Part shown: positions 25,287 through 34,312 of the stretch, one piece after another | Layout: every line of letters starts with the position of its first letter | How positions within the stretch are numbered: the first letter of the stretch is position 1 | NCBI GenBank assembly: GCA_031291875.1 | Contig: JARLIE010000300.1 | Span: forward strand, 1-47,551 | Length of the DNA stretch: 47,551 nt | Reading direction: 5' to 3' | Origin: Minisyncoccota bacterium | GTDB lineage: Bacteria > Patescibacteriota > Minisyncoccia > Phycocordibacterales > UBA2100 | Made by a program: the position numbers and the translations under genes | Notes under the pieces: generated by a model | Database searches by the model: none | The model's input: the letters and a program-made list of their open reading frames with translations, nothing else | What the model was told of the DNA's origin: nothing

Positions 25287-26054
25287 ATGAGCACACTCTT
25301 TTGGCCCGAGTTTGGGATCCTCTTTCTTGCAGCCCTTATCGGCGCTGCCGCAGTGGTGCCCTATGGCTTACGTCTTGCCCAAGGCAAACCGCTCAAGTTT
25401 TCCATCCAAGTCGTGTTCCTCTTGTCGCTCGTACAAAACGCGATTCTATTTGGAATTGCAATTGGGCTTGGCCTTTTGGCAGCTCACGCAATCGGCCTTG
25501 GTGCCCCCTACCTTGAATCACTACTCGCGGGAGCGAATATCCCAGGATCAGCAGGGCCCGTGATTGCGCTGGTTCTCGGTAGTGTTGCCGGTGCCTCCCT
25601 GCTTATCGCTGATCTGTTTTTTGAACCGTACTGGCCACAGGCCTTACGTGAGGTAGCGCTCAAAACGTCGGTACTTGAAAATCTCCTGGCCTCTCTCTAC
25701 GGCGGTGTTAATGAGGAATTGCTTTTGCGCTTGTTTGGGTTTTCAGCGCTCGCATGGCTCCTGTCACTGGTCACGCCCCTGAGTACGCCAATTCTTTGGG
25801 TGGTAAACGTCGTGATGACGATTCTTTTCGGGGCAGGTCATCTACCTGCGCTCAAGCAAATGCTTGGGAGTATCCCGAGGCTGATGATGATCCGAACGAT
25901 GTTTCTCAATGCACCGATAGGCCTTCTGTGCGGCTGGCTTTTCTGGACGTATGGCATCGAAGCCGCAATCGTTGCACACTTTTCGACCGATATCGTCTAT
26001 CACGTTTTTGGTACGTTTGTACTCCGTCGAATCGGATCACGCGCGCGTGCGTAA
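25287..26054 (+). CDS. CPBP-family intramembrane metalloprotease
   Basis: A 255-aa polytopic membrane protein. The CPBP (Abi/CAAX protease) motifs are EELLLR (motif 1, EExxxR, in GGVNEELLLRLFG), FGAGHLPAL (motif 2, His) and HFSTDIVYH (motif 3, His). These residues form the metal-binding active site in RCE1-like proteases. Substrates in bacteria are mostly unknown; roles include peptide maturation and self-immunity. The ATG at 25287 follows TATACT (25269-25274) by 12 nt, so a leader of only about 6 nt is predicted. Confidence 0.9.
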   Translation: MSTLFWPEFGILFLAALIGAAAVVPYGLRLAQGKPLKFSIQVVFLLSLVQNAILFGIAIGLGLLAAHAIGLGAPYLESLLAGANIPGSAGPVIALVLGSVAGASLLIADLFFEPYWPQALREVALKTSVLENLLASLYGGVNEELLLRLFGFSALAWLLSLVTPLSTPILWVVNVVMTILFGAGHLPALKQMLGSIPRLMMIRTMFLNAPIGLLCGWLFWTYGIEAAIVAHFSTDIVYHVFGTFVLRRIGSRARA

Positions 26055-26112
26055 TACCTCTCGTTGAGACGTACCTACAGTCCAAAAGGGAAGTAAGTGC
26101 TACACTGTAGGT

Positions 26113-26217
26113 ATGAAAAATTGGTACTCGTGGAGCTCACCAATAGGACTCGGGTTCTGGCTGATCGCCTGCGGCATTTTCTTTGTTCTTCTGCACTATG
26201 TCGGGCTGTTGCCATAA
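26113..26217 (+). CDS. 34-aa single-helix membrane protein
   Basis: ATG to TAA encodes 34 residues: MKNWYSWSSPIG, then a membrane helix (GFWLIACGIFFVLLHYVGLL) and a terminal Pro. TACACT preceded by TGC (26101-26106) lies exactly 6 nt before the ATG, matching the leaderless pattern of confirmed genes around it. The Trp-rich start and single helix suggest a real membrane microprotein. It lies 17 nt before the COG4705-like gene and may be its partner. Confidence 0.65.
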   Translation: MKNWYSWSSPIGLGFWLIACGIFFVLLHYVGLLP

Positions 26218-26234
26218 GTAGTACGGACGAGGGT

Positions 26235-27017
26235 ATGCGAAAAGTTCCGCAAATAACGGTTTTTTTCTGGATCGTTAAAATTCTGACAACTGCGCTCGGC
26301 GAAAGTACCTCCGACTACCTCGTCTTTTCGATTAATCCATATGTTGCCGTAGGGATCGGTGCGCTGGGATTTGTAATCGCCATTGTTGCTCAGTTTTTGG
26401 CAAAAAAATACAACGCATGGCTTTATTGGTTTGCCGTCACGATGGTCGCCATCTTCGGCACCATGGCGGCTGATGTCGTGCATATCGTGCTCGGGATCCC
26501 ATATCTGTACTCCACAATCTTTTTCGCGCTGGCTCTCGTTCTGATCTTCGTACTTTGGTGGATGGTCGAGAAAACACTTTCGATACACAGCATTACGTCA
26601 CCGCGTCGCGAATTCTTTTACTGGGCAACTGTATGTGCCTCCTTCGCGCTCGGCACTGCCGCGGGCGACATGACCGCTTTCACGTTCAATCTCGGCTTCT
26701 TGGCATCGGGTCTCTTGTTTGCCGGTATCATTGCGCTGATCGGTGTTCTTCACTATGCCACCAAGGGTTGGCTCACTGAGCATCACCGACACCAAAGCGC
26801 AAACGCCGTGCTCGCATTCTGGCTCGCGTACATTTTCACCCGCCCGCTTGGGGCATCGTTCGCCGATTGGACGGGTAAGGCGCACAGTGTAGGTGGACTT
26901 GGGTGGGGAGACGGCATGGTCAGCGGCATCCTTGCCATTTTGATCATCGGATTCGTCTGGTATCTCTCGAGCACACGTGTCGATATTGACCGCTCTCACG
27001 AAGCTCGTGCGCGATAG
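26235..27017 (+). CDS. COG4705-like multi-pass membrane protein
   Basis: A 260-aa protein with about eight membrane helices arranged as two similar halves. The first begins KVPQITVFFWIVKILTTALG with GESTSDYLV; the second has the related FFYWATVCASFALGTAAGDM. This matches the uncharacterised membrane-anchored protein family COG4705, with no known activity. The ATG at 26235 is chosen because the longer frame to 26097 runs over the 34-aa gene and its promoter and has no membrane-protein character. Confidence 0.8.
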   Translation: MRKVPQITVFFWIVKILTTALGESTSDYLVFSINPYVAVGIGALGFVIAIVAQFLAKKYNAWLYWFAVTMVAIFGTMAADVVHIVLGIPYLYSTIFFALALVLIFVLWWMVEKTLSIHSITSPRREFFYWATVCASFALGTAAGDMTAFTFNLGFLASGLLFAGIIALIGVLHYATKGWLTEHHRHQSANAVLAFWLAYIFTRPLGASFADWTGKAHSVGGLGWGDGMVSGILAILIIGFVWYLSSTRVDIDRSHEARAR

Positions 27018-27120
27018 TAGCAACTGGGCTGGGTTTTAACCCGGCTCTCTAGTATTGCCGGTAGCATTTACTAAGAAGACAGGTTGTCGTATAGTTCCAT
27101 GAGTCAATAGGGAGGTTCTC

Positions 27121-27777
27121 ATGACGTTAAGACGCTTTTCGGTGAGCGAGAGAGAACTAGATGTTTTTCTCGCTGAATTACCTCCGGTGTGTCTATGGTT
27201 AATGCTATGGATGGCAGGACTCGCGATGGCCTTTGTAGCTACTATGACAACATTGGCACTCATCGCTGTGGTAGCCACCCCAGCATACGCTTCGAAGGTT
27301 CCCTTGGGTGAGAATGTTCTTGCGCCGATGGCAAACACCGTGTTTTGCTTGAAGTACAAGGACGATTGCAAATCTAGCGTAGAAAATACTGTGAGCTTCT
27401 CAAAGGTTGAGAGCACACTGAACGCCGTCAATGTGGAGGTGAACCGCGAAATACTCTTTGATCCGAGCACGACAAGCACGACAAGTGCTATCGTGGAAAA
27501 GTGGCACGTATGGCCTCAAGCAGGTCAGTGTCACGATTATGCTGTCACCAAACGGCATGAACTCTTGAAACTTGGACTGCCCGCGGGAGCATTACGTCTC
27601 GCGGAAGTCGCTATTCCAACCGGTGAACACCATCTCGTATTGGTGGTCGAAACGAAAGAAGAGGATCTCGTGCTCGATAATTTGCGCCCAGTTATTACGC
27701 CTTGGGAGAATTTGCCCTACCATTGGATTCGCATTCAATCTTCTGCGAACCCCAATTTTTGGCTAGCCATCAAGTAA
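27121..27777 (+). CDS. Transglutaminase-like cysteine peptidase (BTLCP, Peptidase_C93-like)
   Basis: A 218-aa secreted or anchored protein with a hydrophobic N-terminal segment (about 22-58, ending in PAYAS). The catalytic triad of the bacterial transglutaminase-like cysteine proteinase family is visible: Cys in GQCHDYAVTKR, His in TGEHHLVLVVE and Asp in DLVLDNLRP. This family is typical of Alphaproteobacteria. The ATG has GGGAGG 5 nt upstream and a promoter TTTACT-N17-TATAGT, unlike the leaderless host genes, and a strong terminator follows. Horizontal acquisition is likely. Confidence 0.87.
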   Translation: MTLRRFSVSERELDVFLAELPPVCLWLMLWMAGLAMAFVATMTTLALIAVVATPAYASKVPLGENVLAPMANTVFCLKYKDDCKSSVENTVSFSKVESTLNAVNVEVNREILFDPSTTSTTSAIVEKWHVWPQAGQCHDYAVTKRHELLKLGLPAGALRLAEVAIPTGEHHLVLVVETKEEDLVLDNLRPVITPWENLPYHWIRIQSSANPNFWLAIK

Positions 27778-27804
27778 CACCCCGGATTATCCGGGGTGTT
27801 TTTT
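27776..27804 (+). terminator. Strong intrinsic terminator
   Basis: An 11-bp perfect stem (27776-27786 with 27790-27800) is followed by a run of T to 27804. It also lies at the stop of the convergent giant gene. Confidence 0.92.
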
Positions 27805-30800
27805 AACTAGAGTAGATCGAATTGATATACGCTCGAGTCGAAGCGCCGAATATGCCCGTGCCTTTCTTTAGTTTGACGGGCGCAAGTATCTCCTGCGCAT
27901 GCGCGTCTTGGAACTTACTCAGTGCGAGTGCGGTACGCGTACCAAAGTACTGCGTCTCGTGGCCCGGAGAGCCAGGGCCGGAGGTAGCAACGGTAAACCC
28001 ATGACTGTTTAAGTATTTTTGAAGGAGGATGACCTCGGGATCGCTTTGGCGTGGGTGCAGGTTCTTCGTAAACATGAACGACGTCCGCCCGACGCTTGCG
28101 GTACCCATACTCGAAGCGTATACGACCGTTCCGTTGGGATAATCGACTTGAGCTTGGGGCGCGAGGTAGTTGGGGAGACTCGCCGCCGTACCAGTAAAGA
28201 TAGGACCGTTGCTGGTGGATGTTGGTGCTGGCGAACCACCGCCTGAAGTTGCTTGATCGCCAAAAAGAGCGAAGTCAGAAAAGTTGGTCGTGGTGCACGA
28301 GACGGTCTGTGCGGTCGTATTAACGATACAGCTTGAAAGTGGCGACCATGACGGGCTGTCGTAGCGATAAATCCAAAGCGTCGAGGCATCAAGGCCGCTT
28401 ATTTGAGAGGAGGTGTAAGAGAGCGTAACGGTGATCGGCGATGAAAAGGTCGAAAGCGTGGTCGTTGCGTCCGTGAGCGCTTTAATATTGAAAACGGGCG
28501 TCGATGCCTTGGTGAATCCTGAGGGTGTGCCTGCGCCCGCAAAGAAGCTCGTGGCATCGAGCTCGTTCGCTTGGAATGTAGCCGCCGAAGTGGTCCCCGA
28601 GAAATTTGCAGGTACGGTCAGTGAAAGGTTGTCCTGAGTAAGCGAACCTCCCGTTGAGGTTGCAATGGCATTCTCTGCGGTCGCTGAAATCGACGCGCCG
28701 CCGGTACAGCCGGTCGTTTTGAATGTTTGATCAGAACTAGTCGCCGAGTCGGAACCGGCAGTTTGTCCGTACACGGCGTAATGGAACTGGGTGCAAGAAG
28801 GCAATCCTGCGAGCGTTACGCTGTGGCTCGTCACGCGCGGAGCGGTATCTGTTTGCGCTGTGGAAGTTGAATAGGTCGAAGAAAGACCGAACGAAACTCT
28901 CGACGAGGCCGCCGTCACCGTTTGCCAAGTGATCGTCGCGCCGCTCGAGGAGGGTGAAGCTGCAACCAGGGTCGGCGTTGCTCCCACATTTGCGACCGTA
29001 AAGACGACACTACTTGAGGTCGAATAGTTATTGAGGCTGTTGCGCGCGACGGCGAAGGCGAAATGGCTTCCGGAAGAGGTAGCCGTCGAATCCCAGCTCA
29101 GGGAATACGGAGCACTCGTGTCTTCGCTGCCTTGTTTTGCGCCATCGACGTAGAACGTGACGCCGGCAACCGATACATATGAGTCGCTCGCGCTCGCCGA
29201 AAGTGTCACGACAGATGAGGTCGACTCATTCGAAACGGGCGTGGTCAACGAAACGCTTGGTCCCGTATTATCGATGACGAATGAGACCGCGCTCGAGGTC
29301 GCGTAGTTGTTCGAAGTGTCGCGCGCAACCGCGAGCGCCGAATAGGTACCCGTCGACGTGGCAGTCGTATCGTATGTTTCCGTATAGGGTGTGCTCGTTA
29401 TTTCGCTGCCTATTTTCACGCCGTTGAGATAGAACGTGACTCCCGCAACAGCGACATTGTCAGAGGCGGTTGCGGAAAAGGTCATCGTGCTCGAAGTCGC
29501 TTCGCTCGCGATCGGATCGGTGAGGAAAACGGTGGGCGGCGTGGTATCGCCCCCGCCGTTGTATTCATAGGCGCCGATGTCCGGGGCATTGGTGCGCCCC
29601 AAGGTACGTTGGTCGGAGGTCGGAACGGTGATCGTAGCGCCGTTTACGCTGTATGAGGTCGAGGTTCCTTGATCGATGCCGATTGATCCTGCCTGCAGGG
29701 GAATTACGTACGTGCCGGTGTTGCTGTCTTGAGTCAAGGAACCAAGGTTCAAAGTACCTGTCGTACTCGTTCCATACATCACGAACGTGCCGCTCCCGGA
29801 GGTGTTGGTCCAGTCGGAGGTGGTGGTGGCGATACCGGCACCCGGAACGAAGATTCCCAGAATATTATTTCCTTCGCTCGTGAACGTGCCGCCCGTGCGC
29901 TCTACATCAACATTGGTACTACTCGTTGCGAAGTTGCCGGCGACGAGAGTATTACGCAAGTACAACGAGCCGGAACTGAGGTAGAGGCTCGCCAGGGCGC
30001 CGTAGTTGCCGCTGATCGTATCGTTGGTGAGCCAGGCCTTGCCGGTAGTGATACCGATAGCAGCGCCGGCGCCGGTAGATTGCGCATTGTTGCCAGAAAA
30101 GGTGGAATTGGAAATGAGCACCGCGGGGGTAGAGCCGCCGAGTGCAATCGCGCCGCCGGTTGCGCTGGTAACGTTGTTGCGAAACGACGAGTTCTGGATA
30201 GTGGTTGTACCAGCAGAAACGTAGAGGCCCGCGCCGTTGGCAGCGCCGGAGAGGCAGCTAAACATATCGATATGCGAAAGCGTCACCTGTGCACTGCCGG
30301 TTATATCCATACAACCGCCATTCACGGAGCTGAGATTTCCGTATTGCATTGTAAGATTCTTGATCGCTACCGTGAACGCGTTTGCAATGGTGAATACGCG
30401 TTCATTTGCGCTGTTGCTCGTGGCACTCGCTTCAATGATCGTGGAGGTCGGACTCTGGCCCGTAATAGTGAGGTATTTGCCGAGAGTGAAGCCACTCGTT
30501 ACGGCGTCTCCCGTTTCGCCGGCACTCGCCCAATTGAACGTGCCCGTGAGATTTATCGTATCGCCGTCGACGGCTGCGTTGTATGCCTTTGTGAAGGTCG
30601 CATAGGGATTACCGCTCGAGCCATTACCCGTCGAATCATTACCGGTCGAGGAATTTGAATAGATGGTGGTTCCGGTGTACACACCACGCAAGATGGGGTT
30701 GGTGCTCGTTGCGCTCGTCAGATATTGCTGGTACCCAGAGGTGCCGTTGTATTCGACGACATCGACAACGTATGGCTGCCCATACTGCAAATTGGAAACA

Positions 30801-32701
30801 GTGACGCTGGTGCCACTACCGTTGGCTACGGTGTACCATCCGGTGGTGCCGATCTGGGTTCCCGAGCCAAATACCGTGCTGGGCGTGTAGGAGGTGTTGT
30901 TCACTGCAGGCGCGGTGGAGGTGCTCGTGGTCGCCGCTATAAAGACGTCGCTGTCCGCACCGTTGCCATTGGTCCAGGTAATGGTCGCCGAGCCACCCGA
31001 TATCGAACCGAACGAAACGCTTTTGGCGGGAATCGTCGGGGTCGTGTAGGAAATTGTCGATGTCGCAGCCGGGTTGCCTGTCGATGTCGCAGAGAGATAT
31101 TGTTCGCTGCCAGGGTTGCCGTTAAGCTCCACTACCTGAACGTCATAGGTTGTACTTGCGGAAAGCCCCGCAATGCTCACGCTTGTTCCGGTGCCCTTGT
31201 ATACGGCGTACCAGCCGCTTGAGCCGATCTGCGTCCCGGAACCAAAGGTGGCATTCGCTGTATAGGTCGTATTGTTTACTGGTACGGCGGCGGCCGAAGG
31301 GCTGGAGGTCGCGGCGACCAACACCAATTGCAGGCCGCCGTTGCCGTTGGTCCAGCTCGCCGTCATTGACGATTGCGTAACGCTCGAAAAGGTAACATTG
31401 CTGGCGGAAACCGTCGGAGCGCTTTCCGAGAGCTGCGCATTGTATTCATACGCTCCGATACCTGGCGGATTATTACGGTACAGCCCGCGCTGATCGGTAA
31501 ACGGCACACTGACACCGTTGTTGGAGGTGAACGTTCCTGCGCCGATCGCGGCGGATCCTGACGAGAGCGCGAGCGTTTGAGTCTGATTGGTCGCGCTGTT
31601 ATTCGCAAGCGTATTCGAGAGGTTTACCGTCGTCGTCGTGCCGACGATGTTGTGGTTCGTCCCATTGGTGAAGTTGGTTCCGTTGATCTGCGAACCGACG
31701 ATGTTGTAGGAACTGACGACTGTCGCGCCACCCACATCCCAGTCGGCCGAGCCGTTCGGGTTTGTATTGCCGAAGATCAAGTTGTTCTCAAGATACAGCG
31801 GTGCCGCTCCGGACTCGGTCTGGACGCCGCCGGCATCGTTGGTGCTGCTCGCGGTGTTATACGCGATCGTGTTGTTGGTGAGAATTACCGTATCGCTCCC
31901 GCTATTGTAGAAATCATTGAACGCGTCGGATTGCGAGTTGCCGGTAAAGGTCGAGTTGGTGACGATCATTGAGCCGTAGTAGCCACTGATCGCAGAGCCG
32001 GTCGTCTTCGCGCTGTTGCCGACGAACGTGGAATTGGTGATTGTCGATAGTCCTTGGGAGAGTTGCAAACCGCCACCGAACTCGTTGGAGGAACCTTCTG
32101 CGGAGTTTCCTTGGACGGTACAGTTGTTCATCGTAAACGTATTAGAACCACCTGTATAGAAATCGTAGTATGCGCCGCCATAGCCGTTGGTGGCGTAATT
32201 GTCATTTAAGATGCAGTTTTGGAAGGTGATGTTGTCACCACTGTTGCTCGCACCGATCGATACGCCTCCGCCATTGCTCGCAACATTGCCGTACTGGATG
32301 GTCAGGTTTTCGAACGTGACCGTTAAATTGGAGCTGGCCATCGAAAATACTCGACGATTTGCCGTGCCGGGGGTCGATGAGGCTTGGACAATTGTGGAGG
32401 TCGCGCTCTGGCCCGTAATCGTGATGTTCTTATTGATTGTAAAGCCGGTCGTAACGGTCGTCGTTTCCGAAGCATTCGACCAGTCAAAGGTGCCGGTCAG
32501 GTTGATTGTGTCGCCAGAACTTGCCGCTGCGTATGCTTTGGTGAATGTTTGATACGGGTTACCGCTCGTGCCGGCGCCAGTCGTGTCGGAGCCGGTCGAG
32601 GAGTTGGCATAGATCGTCGCAGCAGAGGCGACGGTGGCACAGGCGAAGAAGCTCGCTGTGCATGCAAGAATGATGAGTATGCGGCTGTGTGAGCCTCTCA
32701 T
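27803..32701 (-). CDS. Giant secreted beta-helix surface protein with C-terminal PG-binding-like domain
   Basis: A protein of 1,632 aa. A signal peptide (1-28, ending VASAA) is followed by a right-handed beta-helix region (about 30-430, pectate-lyase-like repeats), two FN3-like domains, a second beta-helix (about 665-1075) that duplicates the first, two Ig-like domains (VAVAGVTFYLNGVKIGS; VSVAGVTFYVDGAKQGS), an FN3-like domain and a ZU5/DUF-like stretch. A peptidoglycan-binding-like domain closes it (VILLQKYLNSHGF, QYFGTRTALALSKFQ). It is probably a cell-wall-attached adhesin or polysaccharide-binding protein. TATAAT (32710-32715) lies 8 nt before the ATG at 32701, which is preferred over a TTG at 32707. 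Confidence 0.87.
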   Translation of the reverse strand: MRGSHSRILIILACTASFFACATVASAATIYANSSTGSDTTGAGTSGNPYQTFTKAYAAASSGDTINLTGTFDWSNASETTTVTTGFTINKNITITGQSATSTIVQASSTPGTANRRVFSMASSNLTVTFENLTIQYGNVASNGGGVSIGASNSGDNITFQNCILNDNYATNGYGGAYYDFYTGGSNTFTMNNCTVQGNSAEGSSNEFGGGLQLSQGLSTITNSTFVGNSAKTTGSAISGYYGSMIVTNSTFTGNSQSDAFNDFYNSGSDTVILTNNTIAYNTASSTNDAGGVQTESGAAPLYLENNLIFGNTNPNGSADWDVGGATVVSSYNIVGSQINGTNFTNGTNHNIVGTTTTVNLSNTLANNSATNQTQTLALSSGSAAIGAGTFTSNNGVSVPFTDQRGLYRNNPPGIGAYEYNAQLSESAPTVSASNVTFSSVTQSSMTASWTNGNGGLQLVLVAATSSPSAAAVPVNNTTYTANATFGSGTQIGSSGWYAVYKGTGTSVSIAGLSASTTYDVQVVELNGNPGSEQYLSATSTGNPAATSTISYTTPTIPAKSVSFGSISGGSATITWTNGNGADSDVFIAATTSTSTAPAVNNTSYTPSTVFGSGTQIGTTGWYTVANGSGTSVTVSNLQYGQPYVVDVVEYNGTSGYQQYLTSATSTNPILRGVYTGTTIYSNSSTGNDSTGNGSSGNPYATFTKAYNAAVDGDTINLTGTFNWASAGETGDAVTSGFTLGKYLTITGQSPTSTIIEASATSNSANERVFTIANAFTVAIKNLTMQYGNLSSVNGGCMDITGSAQVTLSHIDMFSCLSGAANGAGLYVSAGTTTIQNSSFRNNVTSATGGAIALGGSTPAVLISNSTFSGNNAQSTGAGAAIGITTGKAWLTNDTISGNYGALASLYLSSGSLYLRNTLVAGNFATSSTNVDVERTGGTFTSEGNNILGIFVPGAGIATTTSDWTNTSGSGTFVMYGTSTTGTLNLGSLTQDSNTGTYVIPLQAGSIGIDQGTSTSYSVNGATITVPTSDQRTLGRTNAPDIGAYEYNGGGDTTPPTVFLTDPIASEATSSTMTFSATASDNVAVAGVTFYLNGVKIGSEITSTPYTETYDTTATSTGTYSALAVARDTSNNYATSSAVSFVIDNTGPSVSLTTPVSNESTSSVVTLSASASDSYVSVAGVTFYVDGAKQGSEDTSAPYSLSWDSTATSSGSHFAFAVARNSLNNYSTSSSVVFTVANVGATPTLVAASPSSSGATITWQTVTAASSRVSFGLSSTYSTSTAQTDTAPRVTSHSVTLAGLPSCTQFHYAVYGQTAGSDSATSSDQTFKTTGCTGGASISATAENAIATSTGGSLTQDNLSLTVPANFSGTTSAATFQANELDATSFFAGAGTPSGFTKASTPVFNIKALTDATTTLSTFSSPITVTLSYTSSQISGLDASTLWIYRYDSPSWSPLSSCIVNTTAQTVSCTTTNFSDFALFGDQATSGGGSPAPTSTSNGPIFTGTAASLPNYLAPQAQVDYPNGTVVYASSMGTASVGRTSFMFTKNLHPRQSDPEVILLQKYLNSHGFTVATSGPGSPGHETQYFGTRTALALSKFQDAHAQEILAPVKLKKGTGIFGASTRAYINSIYSS

Positions 32702-32751
32702 TGCCAAGGATTATACCAGTCGTGTGTAGCTCTATGGAACAGTGTTCGTGA

Positions 32752-33888
32752 TCAAAGATCGCCGTTCTTGATGCGGCGGCGTAGTTCGTGCGCCTGCGCG
32801 TTGAGGAAGTGTAGGTTGTGATACGACATGAGCTTCATGCCGCTAAGCTCGTGCGCGCGCATGAGGTGACTGATATAGCTGCGCGAATAGGTTTTGCAAA
32901 TATCGCACGTGCAGGTCTTGTCGAGCGGCTTTTGGTCCGTAAGAAAGCGACGATTGCGAATGTCGATGCGGCCGCTCGAGGTGAATGCGACACCGCGGCG
33001 CGCGTAGTGCGTAGGCGCGATGCAATCAAAGGTATCCGCGCCCGCGCTCGCGATGTAGGGAAAATCCTCCGGGTGCCCGACGCCAAGGAGGTGTCGTGGC
33101 TTGTCGGCCGGCAAAAGATCGGTAACTTCGCCCACAACTTTCTTGAGTGAGCGTTTGTCGTAGCCAAATTCTCCTCCGATGCCAAATCCATCAAAGGGCA
33201 GTGCGCCTATCTGCGCTGCACTGTGCGCTCGCAATTCGCTAAAAGCGCCGCCTTGCACGATTCCATACAATGCCTGCTTCGAGGTACGCGCTTTGAGGCA
33301 GAGCGCTGCCCAGCGATGGGTTCTTTCTACTGACGTGCGCATGTATTCGATATTCGCAAGCGGAGAAGGGCATTCATCGAATGCAAACATAATATCTGCG
33401 CCGAGCGATTGCTGAATACGGATCGATTCTTTGGGCCCAAGGAAAAGCGGTGTGCCGTCTAGAGGGGAGCGGAAATACACCCCCTCTTCGGTGATCTTGA
33501 GGGCGTGAGGCTGACTGCCTTCGACGAGATTTTTCTCCTGCTCGTCCTTCAATGCTTTTCCCATGCCGTGATCTTTGCCGAAACCGAGGCTAAATACCTG
33601 GAAGCCCCCGGAATCGGTCATGAGCGGCTTGTCCCAGTTCATAAATCCATGGATGCCGCCCGCTTTTTTCATAATTTTCTCTCCGGGTGCGACGTAGAGG
33701 TGATAGGTGTTGCAGATAAGAACTTGCGAGCCGACCTCGGCGACCTCCTCACTATCGAGCGTGCGCACGGTCGCGCGCGTCGCGACCGGCACGAACGCCG
33801 GTGTTTCGATATCGCCGTGGGGTGTCGAAATGACGCCAAGGCGAGCGCGGGATTTTTTGGAGCGTTTGAGTACTTTGAATTCGAGCAT
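32752..33888 (-). CDS. tgt: Queuine/preQ1 tRNA-guanine transglycosylase
   Basis: A 378-aa TIM-barrel enzyme exchanging guanine 34 of GUN-anticodon tRNAs for preQ1 or queuine. Asp92 in MTDSGGFQVFS is the base-recognition/catalytic Asp. The nucleophile Asp is in DCIAPTHYARRG, a variant of the usual PTRNARNG. The zinc site CTCDICKTYSRSYISHL is complete. The ATG at 33888 (MLEFKVLKRS) is chosen because the 12 residues before it are not family-like. No other queuosine pathway gene is in the window, so the base may be salvaged. Confidence 0.95.
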   Translation of the reverse strand: MLEFKVLKRSKKSRARLGVISTPHGDIETPAFVPVATRATVRTLDSEEVAEVGSQVLICNTYHLYVAPGEKIMKKAGGIHGFMNWDKPLMTDSGGFQVFSLGFGKDHGMGKALKDEQEKNLVEGSQPHALKITEEGVYFRSPLDGTPLFLGPKESIRIQQSLGADIMFAFDECPSPLANIEYMRTSVERTHRWAALCLKARTSKQALYGIVQGGAFSELRAHSAAQIGALPFDGFGIGGEFGYDKRSLKKVVGEVTDLLPADKPRHLLGVGHPEDFPYIASAGADTFDCIAPTHYARRGVAFTSSGRIDIRNRRFLTDQKPLDKTCTCDICKTYSRSYISHLMRAHELSGMKLMSYHNLHFLNAQAHELRRRIKNGDL

Positions 33889-33986
33889 ACAGAATGTGCG
33901 TGCAGCATAACGTATTGCGAGCATCGCGTATATTGTCGACGTTCGTAGGTGCTACACTCTGTATTATCGTTTATTCCACATTTTGT

Positions 33987-34052
33987 ATGGCAAAGGGAAA
34001 CAGCTCGCGCAGAAAAGAAGTCAAGAAACCAAAGAAATCCAAAAAGAAATAG
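33987..34052 (+). CDS. 21-aa highly basic microprotein
   Basis: ATG to TAG encodes 21 residues (MAKGNSSRRKEVKKPKK, then SKKK): almost half Lys or Arg. I recall very similar short basic peptides in Patescibacteria genomes, though annotation pipelines often miss them. The charge suggests binding to rRNA or nucleic acid. A TGC-extended TACACT lies about 30 nt upstream (near 33952). Confidence 0.55.
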   Translation: MAKGNSSRRKEVKKPKKSKKK

Positions 34053-34063
34053 CTCGGTCGCAA

Positions 34064-34267
34064 TTAGAGCAGACCCGCTCGAAGCGAAAGCCATCCGATC
34101 CAGAGGACCAGGACTAGGTAATAGAGTGCCCAGCCGGGCGCAGGAGGGAACACACGCGACACGAGCCTGAAATGCTTGAAGTACCACTTTTGCCCGAACA
34201 TCGCGACCATGTTCGCGGCGATACTGTCGATGCATAGCAGGTAAAAAATGAATGCATCAATGGTCAT
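34064..34267 (-). CDS. Small membrane protein
   Basis: A 67-aa protein with two predicted membrane helices (about 5-22 and 44-64) separated by a basic, aromatic loop (GQKWYFKHFRLVSRVF). Family not recognised. TATACT (34274-34279 on the minus strand, TGC-extended) lies exactly 6 nt before the ATG, giving a leaderless transcript. It is divergent from the SMR transporter. Confidence 0.7.
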   Translation of the reverse strand: MTIDAFIFYLLCIDSIAANMVAMFGQKWYFKHFRLVSRVFPPAPGWALYYLVLVLWIGWLSLRAGLL

Positions 34268-34312
34268 GCGGAAAGTATAGCAGTATTAGAACATGTGTGC
34301 TTCAACTCAGGC

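Noticed and set aside
29729-30658. 309-aa and other plus-strand frames inside the giant gene
   Set aside because: They are antisense to Thr/Ser/Gly repeats of the beta-helix protein, are Arg-rich and lack any domain pattern.
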